Assembly (NCBI RefSeq): GCF_016899955.1
Contig: NZ_JACJJL010000011.1
Coordinates: forward strand, 1 to 64,000
DNA length: 64,000 nt
From: Marseilla massiliensis
Lineage (GTDB): Bacteria; Bacteroidota; Bacteroidia; Bacteroidales; Bacteroidaceae
Direction of reading: 5' to 3'
Part shown: piece after piece, positions 25,427 through 35,339 of the stretch
Layout of the letters: the number at the start of each line of letters is the position of its first letter
Numbering within the stretch: position 1 is the stretch's first letter
Program-made: the position numbers and the translations under genes
Notes under the pieces: model-generated
What the model was told of the DNA's origin: nothing
Databases searched by the model: none
Seen by the model: only the letters and a program-made list of their open reading frames with translations

Positions 25427-26032
25427 ATGAAAATATTAAGAAGTTCATTGTTGCGTGCCGTGTGCGCCATCATCGTCGGGGTGCTGCTCATCCAGTATCC
25501 GGGCGGCACCGTGACATGGATAACGGTGGCCATAGGCGTGCTCTTCCTGCTGTCGGGCGTGATTTCGTGTGCCACCTATCTCAATGCCGCGCGCAATGCC
25601 TCAACGTATAAGATTACCGATGCCGAGGGGCGCGTTATCAGTGGGGGCAAGCCCCCGTTGCCCATTGTCGGCGTTGGCAGCGTGGTATTTGGCGCGTTGC
25701 TGGCCATAAAGCCCGACATGTTTGTGGCCGGGTTGATGTATGTGCTGGGCGCCATACTCATACTCGGGGCGCTCAACCAGTTTATGGCCCTGCTCGCCGC
25801 ACGCCGCTTTGGGCGCGTGGCTTTTGTTTATTGGGTGTGCCCCTCGTTGGTGCTCCTTGTGGGGCTCTACGTCATAATCAAGCCAATGGAGAGCGCTGCG
25901 CTGCCGTTGGTCATACTGGGGTGGTGCAGCCTGCTCTACGGGTTGACGGAGATAATAAACTCGTGGAAGATTTATTCGTGGAAGAAACAGGTGGAGAAGT
26001 CGGCCAACAACGACCTCATCGACCCGTCATGA
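25427..26032 (+). CDS. DUF308 membrane protein (HdeD-like)
   Basis: A 201-residue inner-membrane protein with six hydrophobic helices in three pairs, matching the DUF308 repeat found in HdeD (acid resistance in E. coli). The first pair (~8-50) is followed by a soluble loop rich in Thr/Asn/Gly (YKITDAEGRVISGG), then two further pairs (~78-125, ~130-180). The basic C-terminal tail ends in a polar stretch. Function in Bacteroidetes is unknown. Single gene, convergent with udk. Confidence 0.82.
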   Translation: MKILRSSLLRAVCAIIVGVLLIQYPGGTVTWITVAIGVLFLLSGVISCATYLNAARNASTYKITDAEGRVISGGKPPLPIVGVGSVVFGALLAIKPDMFVAGLMYVLGAILILGALNQFMALLAARRFGRVAFVYWVCPSLVLLVGLYVIIKPMESAALPLVILGWCSLLYGLTEIINSWKIYSWKKQVEKSANNDLIDPS

Positions 26033-26040
26033 CACGCCGC

Positions 26041-26079
26041 CCGCCACGGCATGGCGCTTTTTTAGCCATGCCGTGGCGG
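26041..26079. terminator. 15-bp perfect palindrome between convergent genes
   Basis: CCGCCACGGCATGGC (26041-26055) and GCCATGCCGTGGCGG (26065-26079) form a perfect stem with the T-rich loop GCTTTTTTA. It lies between the DUF308 stop and the udk stop. There is no T-run after the stem on either strand, so it may stabilise 3' ends of both mRNAs. Confidence 0.55.
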
Positions 26080-26080
26080 C

Positions 26081-26695
26081 TCACTCGTTGACGGCTATCC
26101 CTTCGATGTACTTTCTCAGTATGCGTATGCCGATGTTGTTTTCGCCGCCTTGCGGTATGATGAGGTCGGCGTACTTCTTCGTGGGCTCGATGAACTGCTC
26201 GTGCATGGGCTTTTTCATGCGCAGGTAGCGGTCGATGACCATCTCCACGGTGCGCCCGCGCTCAATCACGTCGCGCTGAAGGTTGCGTATGAACCGCTCG
26301 TCGGAGTCGGTGTCTACGAATATCTTCAGGTCCATCATGTCGCGTAGCTTCTTGTTGAGCAGCACCATTATGCCCTCGACAATCACCACCGGGCGGGGCT
26401 CTACGTGCTCTGTCTGTGGCAGGCGGCTGAACTCCGAGTATGAGTAGACAGGCATTTCTATGGGGCGCCCGGCGCGGAGTGCCTGCACGTGCTCGATGAG
26501 CAGCTTCCAGTCGAAGGCATCCGGGTGGTCTACGTTGATTGACTTGCGTTCTTCAGGCGTGGCCTGCGACTCGTCGTTGTAATACGAGTCGAGGGGAACC
26601 ACCGACACGAAGTGGGGCGGCAGCGACTCTACTATCTTCTTTACTACGGTGGTCTTGCCCGAACCGGTGCCACCGGCAACTCCTATTATTGTCAT
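26081..26695 (-). CDS. udk: uridine kinase
   Basis: A 204-residue P-loop kinase that phosphorylates uridine and cytidine in pyrimidine salvage. Walker A GVAGGTGSGKTT (residues ~5-16), LDSYYND (nucleoside-binding Asp), a NVDHPDAFDW segment, YSYSEFSR, VIVEGIMVL, DTDSDERFIRNLQRDVIERGR (lid) and PTKKYADLIIPQGG. Length and order are standard. The start overlaps the end of the DNA glycosylase gene by 4 bp, so the two are co-transcribed. Confidence 0.95.
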   Translation of the reverse strand: MTIIGVAGGTGSGKTTVVKKIVESLPPHFVSVVPLDSYYNDESQATPEERKSINVDHPDAFDWKLLIEHVQALRAGRPIEMPVYSYSEFSRLPQTEHVEPRPVVIVEGIMVLLNKKLRDMMDLKIFVDTDSDERFIRNLQRDVIERGRTVEMVIDRYLRMKKPMHEQFIEPTKKYADLIIPQGGENNIGIRILRKYIEGIAVNE

Positions 26696-27345
26696 CTTTG
26701 AATATTGTTATGCTGGCCCCGGGGTGGCTGCGCGGCATCTGCCTTGCAGCCGGATTGCGCCCGGGTGGTGCCGTTTGTTATAAATTTGAGGTAATCGAAC
26801 ACTATTTTGTATTGCTTGGCTTTGTCTTCGGGGCTCATGGGATAGGCCCTCGATGAACTGGGCATGCGGTATAGCCGTATGCTCCGGCCGTTGAAGTCGA
26901 ACTCCTTGTAATCGCCGACCTTGGGCTGCCCGATGCCGAAGTGGCGGCAGAATACATCGGTGGCCAGCTGCCCTGCCGTGATTACGGCCTTGCAGCACGG
27001 CAGCCGGTTGAGCATGTCGTCGAGGTCGGTGGGCTGCAGTATTTGCAGGTCTTTGTCGGAAGCCGTGTTTTTCGTCCTGTTCACTTTCACAGCCGTGTCG
27101 TACATGGCTATGCCTTTTTCAATGAGGAACGGCTTTATCAGCCCGAGATTGAAGCGCTTCTCTTCTTCCAGCAGGAAGTGGGTCTTGTCGCCGAAGAAGC
27201 ATATCCCGAAGATGCGCCACATGTCGTTCTGGTAGTTTGGGTAGTAGAATGGCATGCACCAGCGCTTGGGGGCGGGTGGGAACGTGCCGAGCATGAGCAA
27301 CCGGGCGTGCTCCGGCAGGAAGGGTTCGAATGGATGTTCTTCCAT
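26692..27345 (-). CDS. uracil-DNA glycosylase superfamily protein (DNA-deoxyinosine glycosylase-like)
   Basis: A 217-residue base-excision repair enzyme. Motif 1 region MLGTFPPAPKR followed by FYYPNYQNDMWRIFG resembles the GSFPP..FYYxNPxNxFW pattern of family 6 (hypoxanthine) glycosylases. The strand region AVITAGQLATDVF and a motif 2 region YRMPSSSRAYPMS follow. The C-terminal ~20 residues are polar and Gln/Ala-rich, and overlap the udk start. Which base it removes is not provable here; deoxyinosine or uracil are the candidates. Confidence 0.8.
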   Translation of the reverse strand: MEEHPFEPFLPEHARLLMLGTFPPAPKRWCMPFYYPNYQNDMWRIFGICFFGDKTHFLLEEEKRFNLGLIKPFLIEKGIAMYDTAVKVNRTKNTASDKDLQILQPTDLDDMLNRLPCCKAVITAGQLATDVFCRHFGIGQPKVGDYKEFDFNGRSIRLYRMPSSSRAYPMSPEDKAKQYKIVFDYLKFITNGTTRAQSGCKADAAQPPRGQHNNIQR

Positions 27346-27568
27346 GATGCTGCTGTAGTTGTGTTATGTTTGCGTTGGCCGCTGTGTGATGGCCCGCCGC
27401 AATGGGGCGGAAGGGCCTGCCGCAGGGCATATTCCTAAATTGTCGCTGTGCGGCCAGGTGAGATGCAGTGAAGCAGCGGCCACGTGGGCCCCGGGCCTTA
27501 CGGCCGTTATCCTGCAATCCTTGGTCGTACAGCGACAATTGCCTGCCGCTACATGTTTGCGGTCGGCT

Positions 27569-28618
27569 TTATTTCTGTTGCTTCACGAGATATACCACTG
27601 TGGGAAGGTGGTCGCTGTATCCGTTGAGCCAAACCCCGCCGGCGTGAGTGCGCTTGGGGTTGCCTTTGTAGCGGCCTTCCTGTTGGAACATGTAGTCGCG
27701 GCGGAATATCTGGTGCTTGAAGTACTTCAGTGTGGAATAGTCTTTCTTGCCGTTACGGTTGATGAGCGATGGCGAGAGGATGATTTGGTCGAACAGGTTC
27801 CAGCTGCCGTTGTAGAACAACGTGCCTTTGCCGGCCTTCAGTGTGTTCCACCACGGGTTGTACATGTCGTCGTCGCCCACTTCAGATATCTCGCGCTTGG
27901 CTCCCAGTTCTACGGCCATCGAGCGGTTCATCGGGTCGTCGTTCATGTCGCCCATCACAATGACTTTGACGTCGGGGTCTTCTTTTATGAGCGAGTCTTT
28001 CACGGCCTTTATCTGCTTGGCACCCTGTTCGCGGTAGAACGAGCCGTTGAAGCGGCTGGGCAGGTGGTTTACTATGATGGCCACGTGCTCGCCGCCGAGC
28101 GTGCCGCTGACTGTAAGGAAGCCGCGTGTCTTGTAAGAGCTGTCCTTGGCCAGGGCCTGTACGTATGGCACGAGCTTGACGTTGCGCACGGTGAACATCT
28201 TAGGGTTGTAGAGCAGGGCGCAGTCAACGCCTCGTTTGTCTTCGCCTTCTATGTGGCAGAACTTATAGCCGCGTGCGGCGAGGGCAGGCTGGGCAACGAG
28301 GTCGGTCAGCGCCTTTGCATTCTCCACCTCGCTCACTCCGATGGCGGCGCATCCAACCTTGGGCAGCATGTCGGTGCCCATCTCAGACAACACGCGTGAC
28401 ATGTTGCGCAGCTTGTTTGAGTATTTCCGTCCGTTCCACTTCATGGAGCCTTCAGGCAGGTACTCATAATCGTTCTTACCTTCGTCATGGCAGGTGTCGA
28501 ACAGGTTTTCAAGGTTATAGAAACCGATGGCGTAGACAGAGAACTTCTTCTCGCCTTGCGCCAGCCCGCGACTGCCTATGAACAGTAGTAGGGCAAAGAG
28601 AAACACGTATTTCTTCAT
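27569..28618 (-). CDS. secreted endonuclease/exonuclease/phosphatase family protein
   Basis: A 349-residue exported metal-dependent phosphodiesterase of the EEP (DNase I-like) superfamily. Signal peptide MKKYVFLFALLLFIGSRGLAQ. Conserved motifs: FYNLENLFDT (metal Asn), GVSEVENAKAL (metal Glu), RGVDCALLY, VNHLPSR (catalytic His region), GDMNDDP (Asp/Asn pair) and YSDHLPTVV (C-terminal DH). All active residues are present. It stands divergent to the TonB receptor operon. Proteins of this type are often encoded beside DUF5689 and TonB genes in Bacteroidetes, suggesting a shared job in breaking down extracellular nucleic acids or other phosphodiesters (inference). Confidence 0.88.
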   Translation of the reverse strand: MKKYVFLFALLLFIGSRGLAQGEKKFSVYAIGFYNLENLFDTCHDEGKNDYEYLPEGSMKWNGRKYSNKLRNMSRVLSEMGTDMLPKVGCAAIGVSEVENAKALTDLVAQPALAARGYKFCHIEGEDKRGVDCALLYNPKMFTVRNVKLVPYVQALAKDSSYKTRGFLTVSGTLGGEHVAIIVNHLPSRFNGSFYREQGAKQIKAVKDSLIKEDPDVKVIVMGDMNDDPMNRSMAVELGAKREISEVGDDDMYNPWWNTLKAGKGTLFYNGSWNLFDQIILSPSLINRNGKKDYSTLKYFKHQIFRRDYMFQQEGRYKGNPKRTHAGGVWLNGYSDHLPTVVYLVKQQK

Positions 28619-29131
28619 GTCTAAACTGATTTTTCTGCAAATATCGCAATTTTTGTCGACATTACCATGCTGTTAACGTTTTATTCTTGCAACTTTAATG
28701 AAAAATTAAACGCGCCGCGGGCTGCTGTCGACGGCAAATTGCCGGGCTCTCATTTTTGTAAGAAAAAGTTGCAGCAAGGGGCATCTCCCTTAACTGTTTG
28801 GGCCCCAGTGTATTAAGGTGCATGCCGCTTTAGCGTGCCCTACGACCTTTGCCGGTTTCCTGTCTGGGGCGTTATGTGCGGCCGTATGTCCCCGGCAGCA
28901 TTGCATAACAAAGGGGCTTACAATCGTGCGAGCTGCATTGTGAACAATTATCTGGCATGTCCGTCATTGCGCGCACGAACATATATCTCTATGCCTTGCG
29001 CCGTGCCAATGGATGCATTTGGCCCGGCATCGTCGATATTAATAAAAAATTATCGTCTTTTTCTTCTTTTATTAGAATTTATTTTGTTACTTTGCAATTT
29101 GGAATCATTTATAACTAAACATTCACAACCT
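28619..29131. other. divergent intergenic region before the TonB operon
   Basis: 513 bp. The frame of the TonB receptor stays open back to 28835, but this part lacks signal-peptide character and is excluded. A weak TTACTTTG box lies at 29087-29094. No RNA gene is seen. Confidence 0.45.
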
Positions 29132-31669
29132 ATGCAGAAAAAGCTGAAATTAGCGGTGGCCGCCCTGTGTTGCGCCACGTCGGCAGCAGCCCAAGTGACA
29201 GGACAGACTGGGCATACTACCGACATGGAGAGCGAGCAGGCGTTCACTTTCACTGAAGCTCAGCTGGGAGAAGACGCCGACATGACCGACAATGTCATCA
29301 TCGTCAACTCTAACAGCAACATCTATGCTTCGGAGGTGGGTTATCTGTTCAGCCCGGCGCGGTTCAGGTACCGTGCCCTTGACCAGAAGTACAACGAGAT
29401 TTTCATCAACGGAGCGCCGATGAACGATGCCGAGTCGGGCCAGTTCAGATATTCGCAGATAGGCGGATTGAACAACCAGTCGCGCGACGTGGAGTACTCG
29501 CTGCCCTTCGAGAGCAACAAATTCGCCATGCCTGCACTGGCCGGTTCAAACAATTACAACTTCCGCCCCAGCCACTATGCAGCCGGCCACCGCTTTGCCC
29601 TGAGCGGCGCCAACCGCAACTATGTGGTGCGCGGAATGTATACCTACAACTCAGGCTTGTCAGAGAAGGGATGGGCCTTCACCGGGAATGTGACCTACCG
29701 CTGGGCAAACAGGGGGTATGTTGAGGGCACATTCTACAACTCCCTGTCGTATTTCCTTGGCGTGGAGAAGGTGTTCAACGACAAGCACAGCCTTGCCTTG
29801 GTAACATGGGGCAACCCAACAGAGCGCTCGTCGCAGGGCCCCGCCACCGACGAGAGCTACTGGATAGCCAACAGCAACTATTACAACCCGTACTGGGGAT
29901 ATCAGGATGGCAAGGTGCGCAACTCGCGAGTGGTCAACGACTTCGCGCCAACGGCATTGCTGACATGGGACTGGAACATTAATGAGTCGATGAAACTGAC
30001 CACTGCCCTCAGCGGTAAGTACGGCATGTACAAGAGCACCAAGCTTAACTACAACAACAGTGAGAACCCCCAGCCCGACTATTGGAAGAACCTGCCGAGC
30101 AGCTATTACAACGTTTGGGAGGCAGGCGACGAGGCCAATACCGACGAGGCGCTGGCCAACTGGAACAAGGCATACAACTTCCTTACGGCTTCAAAGGCCA
30201 ACAGGCAGATAAACTGGAACAGGCTGTATGCGGCCAACAGGGGCGCATCGGCACAGGGCGCCGACGCCATGTACTACATCCAGGCAAAGAACAACGACCA
30301 GCTGGCCTTCTCACTCGCTTCGTCGCTGAAGACTGACCTGACCAAAAACACATCACTCGACATGGGCTTTGTGCTCTCTACCACGAAGGGAATGCACTAC
30401 CAGACCATGGAGGATATGCTTGGGGCAAGCATTTACCATAACATAAACACCTACGCCCTTGGCACGTATGCTGCCGATGCGGAGCAGGTGCAGTACGACC
30501 TCAACAACCCCAACGCCGTTGTGCGCGAGGGCGACCGCTTTGGCTACGACTACAACATCAACGTCAACAAGGCCAACGTTTGGGCTACATACACATTCAA
30601 GAACGACGTGCTGACGGGATTCATCAGCGGTCGGGTAGGTGGCACGGCCATGCAGCGCGACGGCAAGATGCGCAACGGTATGGCCAAGGACAACTCGTTT
30701 GGCAAGAGTGGCACGGCCCGCTTCCTTGACGGTGGAGGCAAGGTGGGCGTGGCAGCCGACCTCGGCGGGGGTAGCATGCTTACGCTCGGCTTCGGATACG
30801 AGGCCAAGTCGCCTACGGCATCAGAGTCTTTCCAGGCTCCCGAAATAAACAACAACTTTGTTAAGAACCTTAAGAACGAGAAGGTGATGAGCAGCGAGAT
30901 AGGCTACCAGCTCGACTGTTCGTGGCTCCATGCAAACATCAACGCATACTATTACAACATGACCGACGTGACAGAGTGGCAGCAGTTCTACTTCGACAAC
31001 ATAAATGCCTTCTCATACGTTTCGCTCACCGACATACGCAAAGAGGCATACGGAGTAGAGTGGGGCCTCGACTTCAAGATTACGTCTGCGTTCAGCATCA
31101 AGTCGTTTGGTACGATAAGCGAGGCGAAGAACCTCAATAACTCGGCCGTGCGCTACATGAACTCCAACCTCGGGGTGATGTACGACGACATCTGCATGAA
31201 CAAAGGCATGCGCGAATACGGCACGCCGCTGTCTGTATACAACGTCGGGCTGAGCTACCACGCCGGCGGATGGTTCATCGACCTCAACGGTAACTACTAC
31301 GACCGCATCTACCTCAGCTACGCACCAAACCTGAGATACCAGAGCACGCTCGAGGCCAACGGCTACTTTGATGGCACCGACTATACCGTGCCGGAGCAGC
31401 TTGAGGGCAAGGGCGGGTTCATGCTCGACGCGTCTATAGGCAAGAGCATATACCTCAAGCACGGGCAGCTGTCGGTAAACCTCATGCTTACCAACATCCT
31501 CAACAACACCAAGATAACCACAGGCGGATTCGAGCAGAGCCGCAGCGACGTGTCTTACAAGGACGACGGAAGCGTGAACAAGGAGCGCACTTATAAGTTC
31601 TCACGCAATCCTAAGCTCTATTACGCTTATGGAATCAACGGAATGCTGAACATCACTTATCGATTCTAA
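29132..31669 (+). CDS. TonB-dependent outer membrane receptor
   Basis: An 845-residue outer-membrane beta-barrel importer. Signal peptide MQKKLKLAVAALCCATSAAAQ (start chosen for this). A short N-terminal segment and a plug-like domain follow (about 45-150: VIIVNSNSN, FRYRALDQKYNEIFINGAPMND), then many amphipathic strands with Tyr/Asn-rich turns, ending MLNITYRF with the terminal aromatic typical of barrel proteins. There is no carboxypeptidase-like N-terminal repeat and no SusD partner, so it is not a classical Sus pair. It heads an operon with two surface-type lipoproteins (12- and 21-bp gaps). Cargo unknown; the neighbouring nucleases make nucleic acid fragments or phosphate compounds possible. 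Confidence 0.88.
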   Translation: MQKKLKLAVAALCCATSAAAQVTGQTGHTTDMESEQAFTFTEAQLGEDADMTDNVIIVNSNSNIYASEVGYLFSPARFRYRALDQKYNEIFINGAPMNDAESGQFRYSQIGGLNNQSRDVEYSLPFESNKFAMPALAGSNNYNFRPSHYAAGHRFALSGANRNYVVRGMYTYNSGLSEKGWAFTGNVTYRWANRGYVEGTFYNSLSYFLGVEKVFNDKHSLALVTWGNPTERSSQGPATDESYWIANSNYYNPYWGYQDGKVRNSRVVNDFAPTALLTWDWNINESMKLTTALSGKYGMYKSTKLNYNNSENPQPDYWKNLPSSYYNVWEAGDEANTDEALANWNKAYNFLTASKANRQINWNRLYAANRGASAQGADAMYYIQAKNNDQLAFSLASSLKTDLTKNTSLDMGFVLSTTKGMHYQTMEDMLGASIYHNINTYALGTYAADAEQVQYDLNNPNAVVREGDRFGYDYNINVNKANVWATYTFKNDVLTGFISGRVGGTAMQRDGKMRNGMAKDNSFGKSGTARFLDGGGKVGVAADLGGGSMLTLGFGYEAKSPTASESFQAPEINNNFVKNLKNEKVMSSEIGYQLDCSWLHANINAYYYNMTDVTEWQQFYFDNINAFSYVSLTDIRKEAYGVEWGLDFKITSAFSIKSFGTISEAKNLNNSAVRYMNSNLGVMYDDICMNKGMREYGTPLSVYNVGLSYHAGGWFIDLNGNYYDRIYLSYAPNLRYQSTLEANGYFDGTDYTVPEQLEGKGGFMLDASIGKSIYLKHGQLSVNLMLTNILNNTKITTGGFEQSRSDVSYKDDGSVNKERTYKFSRNPKLYYAYGINGMLNITYRF

Positions 31670-31681
31670 ACACAAAGAACA

Positions 31682-32512
31682 ATGGAAAAAGCAAAATATC
31701 TCTTACTGGCCATCGTGTGCCTGGCGTTCGCCGGATGCATGGACGGCGATTGGGATGAACCCTCGACGACGCCTTCGCCATGGGGAAACAACAGCATTGA
31801 GGAGACCAACGTCATCACCATTGCACAGTTGAAAGACAAATACTCGAGCGTGTTTAACGCCAGTGTAGACCAGGCTGTCAAGGTGGATGAGGATTTGCAG
31901 ATCAAGGCTTGGGTGACAGGCAACGATGTCACAGGCAACATCTATCAGCAGATTTCGGTTCAAGACGAGACCGGGGCCATACTCATAGGCATCTCGCAGG
32001 GTGGCCTGAACGGCTATCTGCCCATCGGCCAGCAAATACTTGTCAACCTCAAAGACCTGTATGTGGGCGGCTACCGCAAGCAGTGCCAGATTGGGGCGCC
32101 ATATAACAGCGGCATAGGACGCATGGACAAGTTCACCTGGCAGGAGCACTTCAAGATCATTGGAGACATCGACACAGCCAAGGTCAACTCATTGATAACA
32201 GACTTCTCGGCTGACATGGACATGTTTGAGAACTGCACCAAGCTGATGACCTTCCGTGGCGTCACCCTGTCGGAAGCCGACGGAAGGGCCGCTTTCGCCC
32301 CTAAGGACGGCAGCGTGGCCCTCACCGCCAACTGCGCCAACCGCAACATAGACGAAGCAAGCAACGTGGTGGTGCGCACAAGCACTTACGCTGACTTTGC
32401 CGCCATGCCCATGCCGACAGGCAAGGTAAACATTACCGGCATATTCACACGGTTTAACAACACTTGGCAGATATTGCTAAGATCAGACAAAGACATTCAA
32501 CCAGCAGAATAA
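31682..32512 (+). CDS. DUF5689 lipoprotein
   Basis: A 276-residue lipoprotein. Signal MEKAKYLLLAIVCLAFAGC with lipobox Cys19, followed by an acidic stretch (MDGDWDEPS) typical of surface export in Bacteroidetes. A DUF5689-type OB-fold region (about 45-270: ITIAQLKDKY, IKAWVTGNDVTGNIYQQISVQDETG, GQQILVNLKDLYVGGYRKQCQIG). OB folds of this family may bind nucleic acids or sugars; this is family-level inference. Second gene of the TonB operon. Confidence 0.85.
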   Translation: MEKAKYLLLAIVCLAFAGCMDGDWDEPSTTPSPWGNNSIEETNVITIAQLKDKYSSVFNASVDQAVKVDEDLQIKAWVTGNDVTGNIYQQISVQDETGAILIGISQGGLNGYLPIGQQILVNLKDLYVGGYRKQCQIGAPYNSGIGRMDKFTWQEHFKIIGDIDTAKVNSLITDFSADMDMFENCTKLMTFRGVTLSEADGRAAFAPKDGSVALTANCANRNIDEASNVVVRTSTYADFAAMPMPTGKVNITGIFTRFNNTWQILLRSDKDIQPAE

Positions 32513-32533
32513 TATTACAACAACCAGACGATT

Positions 32534-34537
32534 ATGAAAAAGATATTCAGAACTATAATGGCCGTGGCCATTGCCGCGCTCACGTTTACTGCTTGTGAGG
32601 ACGTGCCTGCGCCTTACGAGAATCCTAACGGCCAGGGGACGAAAGACCCCGTGGAGGGCGAATACATCAACGAGACTTTCGCCAGCAACTTCGGCGAGTT
32701 CACTGTGCATACCGTCACCGGCACGCCGTGGGTGATAGACTTCGGCACTGCCAAGGCAAGCGGTTATGACAACTCCTCGCAGGTGACAACCCCGTCGGAG
32801 AGCTACCTCGTGTCGCCAATGATCAACCTTAGCAACTCCAAGGGTGCCCACATCGAGTTTGAATACATACTCCGCTACATCACAAACTATGGCACGGCCG
32901 ACCCGTCGAAGATTGTTAGCGTGCTCATTACCGACGCTTATACGGGCGACCCCACCACAACCAATTGGGAGAACATAACCGGTACGCTGACCGAGGGCCG
33001 CGACTGGTCCACATTCTCTGACTACAGCTGCAACATAGGCGAGAGCTACATAGGCAAGCCCGACGTGCGCGTTGCGCTGTATTACAAGTGTGGCGACGAC
33101 TCACCAACATGGGAGGTGAAAAACCTCAAGGTGCTCGAGGGTACTGCCGGCGAGAATCCTGACACGCCGCAACAAGGCGAAGGCGACGGCACCGAGGCAT
33201 CGCCTTACAACGTGACGGCTGCAATAGCCAAGGGAGCTGCTTCGGGCGTGTTTGTAAAGGGATACATCGTGGGCTATGTGTCGGGCGTAAGCTATGACCA
33301 GGGCGCTGTGTTCTCAGCCGACACCTGCACTGTGATGACCAACCTGCTCATCGCTGCCAGCGCAACAGAGACGGCCGCTGCCAAGTGCATGCCGGTACAG
33401 TTGCCTGCCGGCGAGGTGCGCGAGGCTCTCAACCTTGTGCAGAACAAGGCCAACCTGGGCCAGGAAGTGACACTCTACGGCAACATAGAAAACTACTTCC
33501 GCGTGCCCGGTGTGAAGACCGTGACTTACGCCAAGATTGGCGACAAGGAGGTTGGCACAAAGCCGTCGCAGGGCGGTGAGGGCGAATACCTCAACGAATC
33601 GTTCAGCAGCAGCTTTGGAAAATTTAATGTAAGCACGGTGAAGGGGACGCCGTGGATAATCGATTTCGGCACTGCCAAGGCCAGTGGCTACGACAACGCC
33701 TCGAAGGTGACAACCCCGTCGGAGAGCTACCTCGTGTCGCCTGCCATCGACTTGACGTCGGCAAAGGCCGTCAGCGTTGAATTTGACTACATACTCCGCT
33801 ATGTGACCAACAACGGGGAGCCTGTCGGAGGAGTGAACAACAAGGTGCTCATCACCGACAACTATACCGGCAACCCTGCCACAACCGAGTGGACCGACAT
33901 CACCGGCACGCTCACCGAAGGCCGCGACTGGACTACGTTCTCTAAGTATTCGGCAGCAGTGCCGGCCAAGTTCATCGGCAAGAGCGGCGTTGTCATTGCC
34001 CTGTATTATTCTTGTGACTCAAGCTCGGGCACATGGGAGGTAAAGAACCTCGTTGTTGCCGAAGGCGAGCCCGGCGGTGGCGATAACCCCGGCGGCGGCG
34101 AGGTGAGCGGCGACACGTTTGTGGCCGACCTCAGCACCTTTGGTTATGAGAATGGCGTAGACGTTGAAAACGTCAACCTCAGCGACGGCACAGTGCTTAC
34201 GTTTGCACAGGAAGGCGGCAACAACCATCCGAAGTATTATAACGGCACAAAGGGTGTGCGCATGTATGCGCTCAATTCGCTCACTGTGAAGGCTTCGGGC
34301 AAGACCATCGTTGGCATCAAGCTGCAGTGCGACTCGTATAACGGCACCGACTATGTGGGCAATCCGCAGCTTTATGCTGAGGCCGGCTCAACCAAGGTGA
34401 AGCCGAATGTGAGTGGCACCACTGTGACGTTCAGCGGCTTGAGCGGCAACTCGGTGAAGATTGTCAATGACTGGACAGGAAACACCGGCGGCACGCAGCT
34501 TCGCGTCAAGGTGGTAGAGATAACTTACGCCGAATAA
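32534..34537 (+). CDS. choice-of-anchor J / DUF6359-type lipoprotein with duplicated domain
   Basis: A 667-residue lipoprotein. Signal MKKIFRTIMAVAIAALTFTAC, lipobox Cys21, acidic EDVP after it. Two near-identical beta-sandwich domains of the choice-of-anchor-J type (~45-205 and ~350-510) each contain FGTAKASGYDN, TPSESYLVSP, a YILRY strand and GTLTEGRDW. Between them is a DUF6359-like OB domain (~218-345: GTEASPYNVTAAIAKG, KGYIVGYVSG, QLPAGEVREALNL). A Gly-rich linker (GGGDNPGGGE) leads to a C-terminal beta domain (~530-667). It is probably a surface binding protein working with the TonB receptor. A good terminator follows, so the operon has three genes. Confidence 0.85.
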   Translation: MKKIFRTIMAVAIAALTFTACEDVPAPYENPNGQGTKDPVEGEYINETFASNFGEFTVHTVTGTPWVIDFGTAKASGYDNSSQVTTPSESYLVSPMINLSNSKGAHIEFEYILRYITNYGTADPSKIVSVLITDAYTGDPTTTNWENITGTLTEGRDWSTFSDYSCNIGESYIGKPDVRVALYYKCGDDSPTWEVKNLKVLEGTAGENPDTPQQGEGDGTEASPYNVTAAIAKGAASGVFVKGYIVGYVSGVSYDQGAVFSADTCTVMTNLLIAASATETAAAKCMPVQLPAGEVREALNLVQNKANLGQEVTLYGNIENYFRVPGVKTVTYAKIGDKEVGTKPSQGGEGEYLNESFSSSFGKFNVSTVKGTPWIIDFGTAKASGYDNASKVTTPSESYLVSPAIDLTSAKAVSVEFDYILRYVTNNGEPVGGVNNKVLITDNYTGNPATTEWTDITGTLTEGRDWTTFSKYSAAVPAKFIGKSGVVIALYYSCDSSSGTWEVKNLVVAEGEPGGGDNPGGGEVSGDTFVADLSTFGYENGVDVENVNLSDGTVLTFAQEGGNNHPKYYNGTKGVRMYALNSLTVKASGKTIVGIKLQCDSYNGTDYVGNPQLYAEAGSTKVKPNVSGTTVTFSGLSGNSVKIVNDWTGNTGGTQLRVKVVEITYAE

Positions 34538-34581
34538 CCAATAATATTTTCATTTAATTTTTTTCATAGCATATTTGTTTT

Positions 34582-34618
34582 CCCCATCCCCGTTAGTTCG
34601 GGGGTGGGGTTTTCTTTT
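34582..34618 (+). terminator. terminator of the TonB receptor operon
   Basis: CCCCATCCCCG (34582-34592) pairs with CGGGGGTGGGG (34599-34609), a 6-nt loop, then TTTTCTTTT. Confidence 0.88.
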
Positions 34619-35339
34619 GATGCGCTTGCCGATGCCGCCATGCCGACGGCGCAGCCAACCTACGGAAACGTTGGTGGTAGGGCGAAATGCAATGATGGGT
34701 GGCGGGCTTGCTTAGGGACGGCCGTTTTGTTGTGTCGTTTTTAGATGTTGAATTGTTGCCTGTGCATGTCTTTTTTCAACAAGGCAAACCGCCACAGGCA
34801 TCATGTGTGGTTTTTGCATTGTTCCAGTGCGCGTTATTTTCCGACAAGACAATAAGCTGCCGAGATGCCGTCGAAAACATACTTCTGGCTCGTTTGGATT
34901 GGCGGGCAAGCCCGACTTGAGCGCTCGCCCGTCGAATAGGCGAGAGCTGTTGGTTGCTTGGCCATGTAGGGCATGAGCACTTAGCTAAATGGTAGTGGCG
35001 TTCAATAAAACTTATTCCCGGTTTACCCGACAGCGTCCTGCCTGCGCAGGCGGAGCAGTGAGTGCGGTGGCGGCGGTGCCATTGCCGTTGTGCGGGCCAT
35101 GGTGCGCCAAGTGTCTGCAAGTGGTGCAGGTTGTGGCGGGCATTGTGCCGGCATAAGAAAATGAGGCACAGTGGCGGCGGTGGGCCTGTGTGAGCCTTTA
35201 GGCGTACACTCCTGGCTACAGAGCGCGAAAGCACGGGGAAAAAGAAATAATGAATGCGCACAATATGATTGTGGTTGCAAATATGCAACTAAATTCAGCA
35301 TCAACATTCTCGCTCTTCCTTGTATGCCATATAGGGCCG
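34619..35339. other. intergenic, no gene seen
   Basis: About 720 bp with only short, unlikely frames on either strand. Array C begins at its right end. Confidence 0.4.

Noticed and set aside
27359..28399. 346-codon plus-strand frame
   Set aside because: Antisense to the EEP nuclease gene, which has all catalytic motifs. The frame has no recognisable domain.
28835..29131. N-terminal extension of the TonB receptor
   Set aside because: A clear signal peptide starts at 29132, and the extension is not signal-like.
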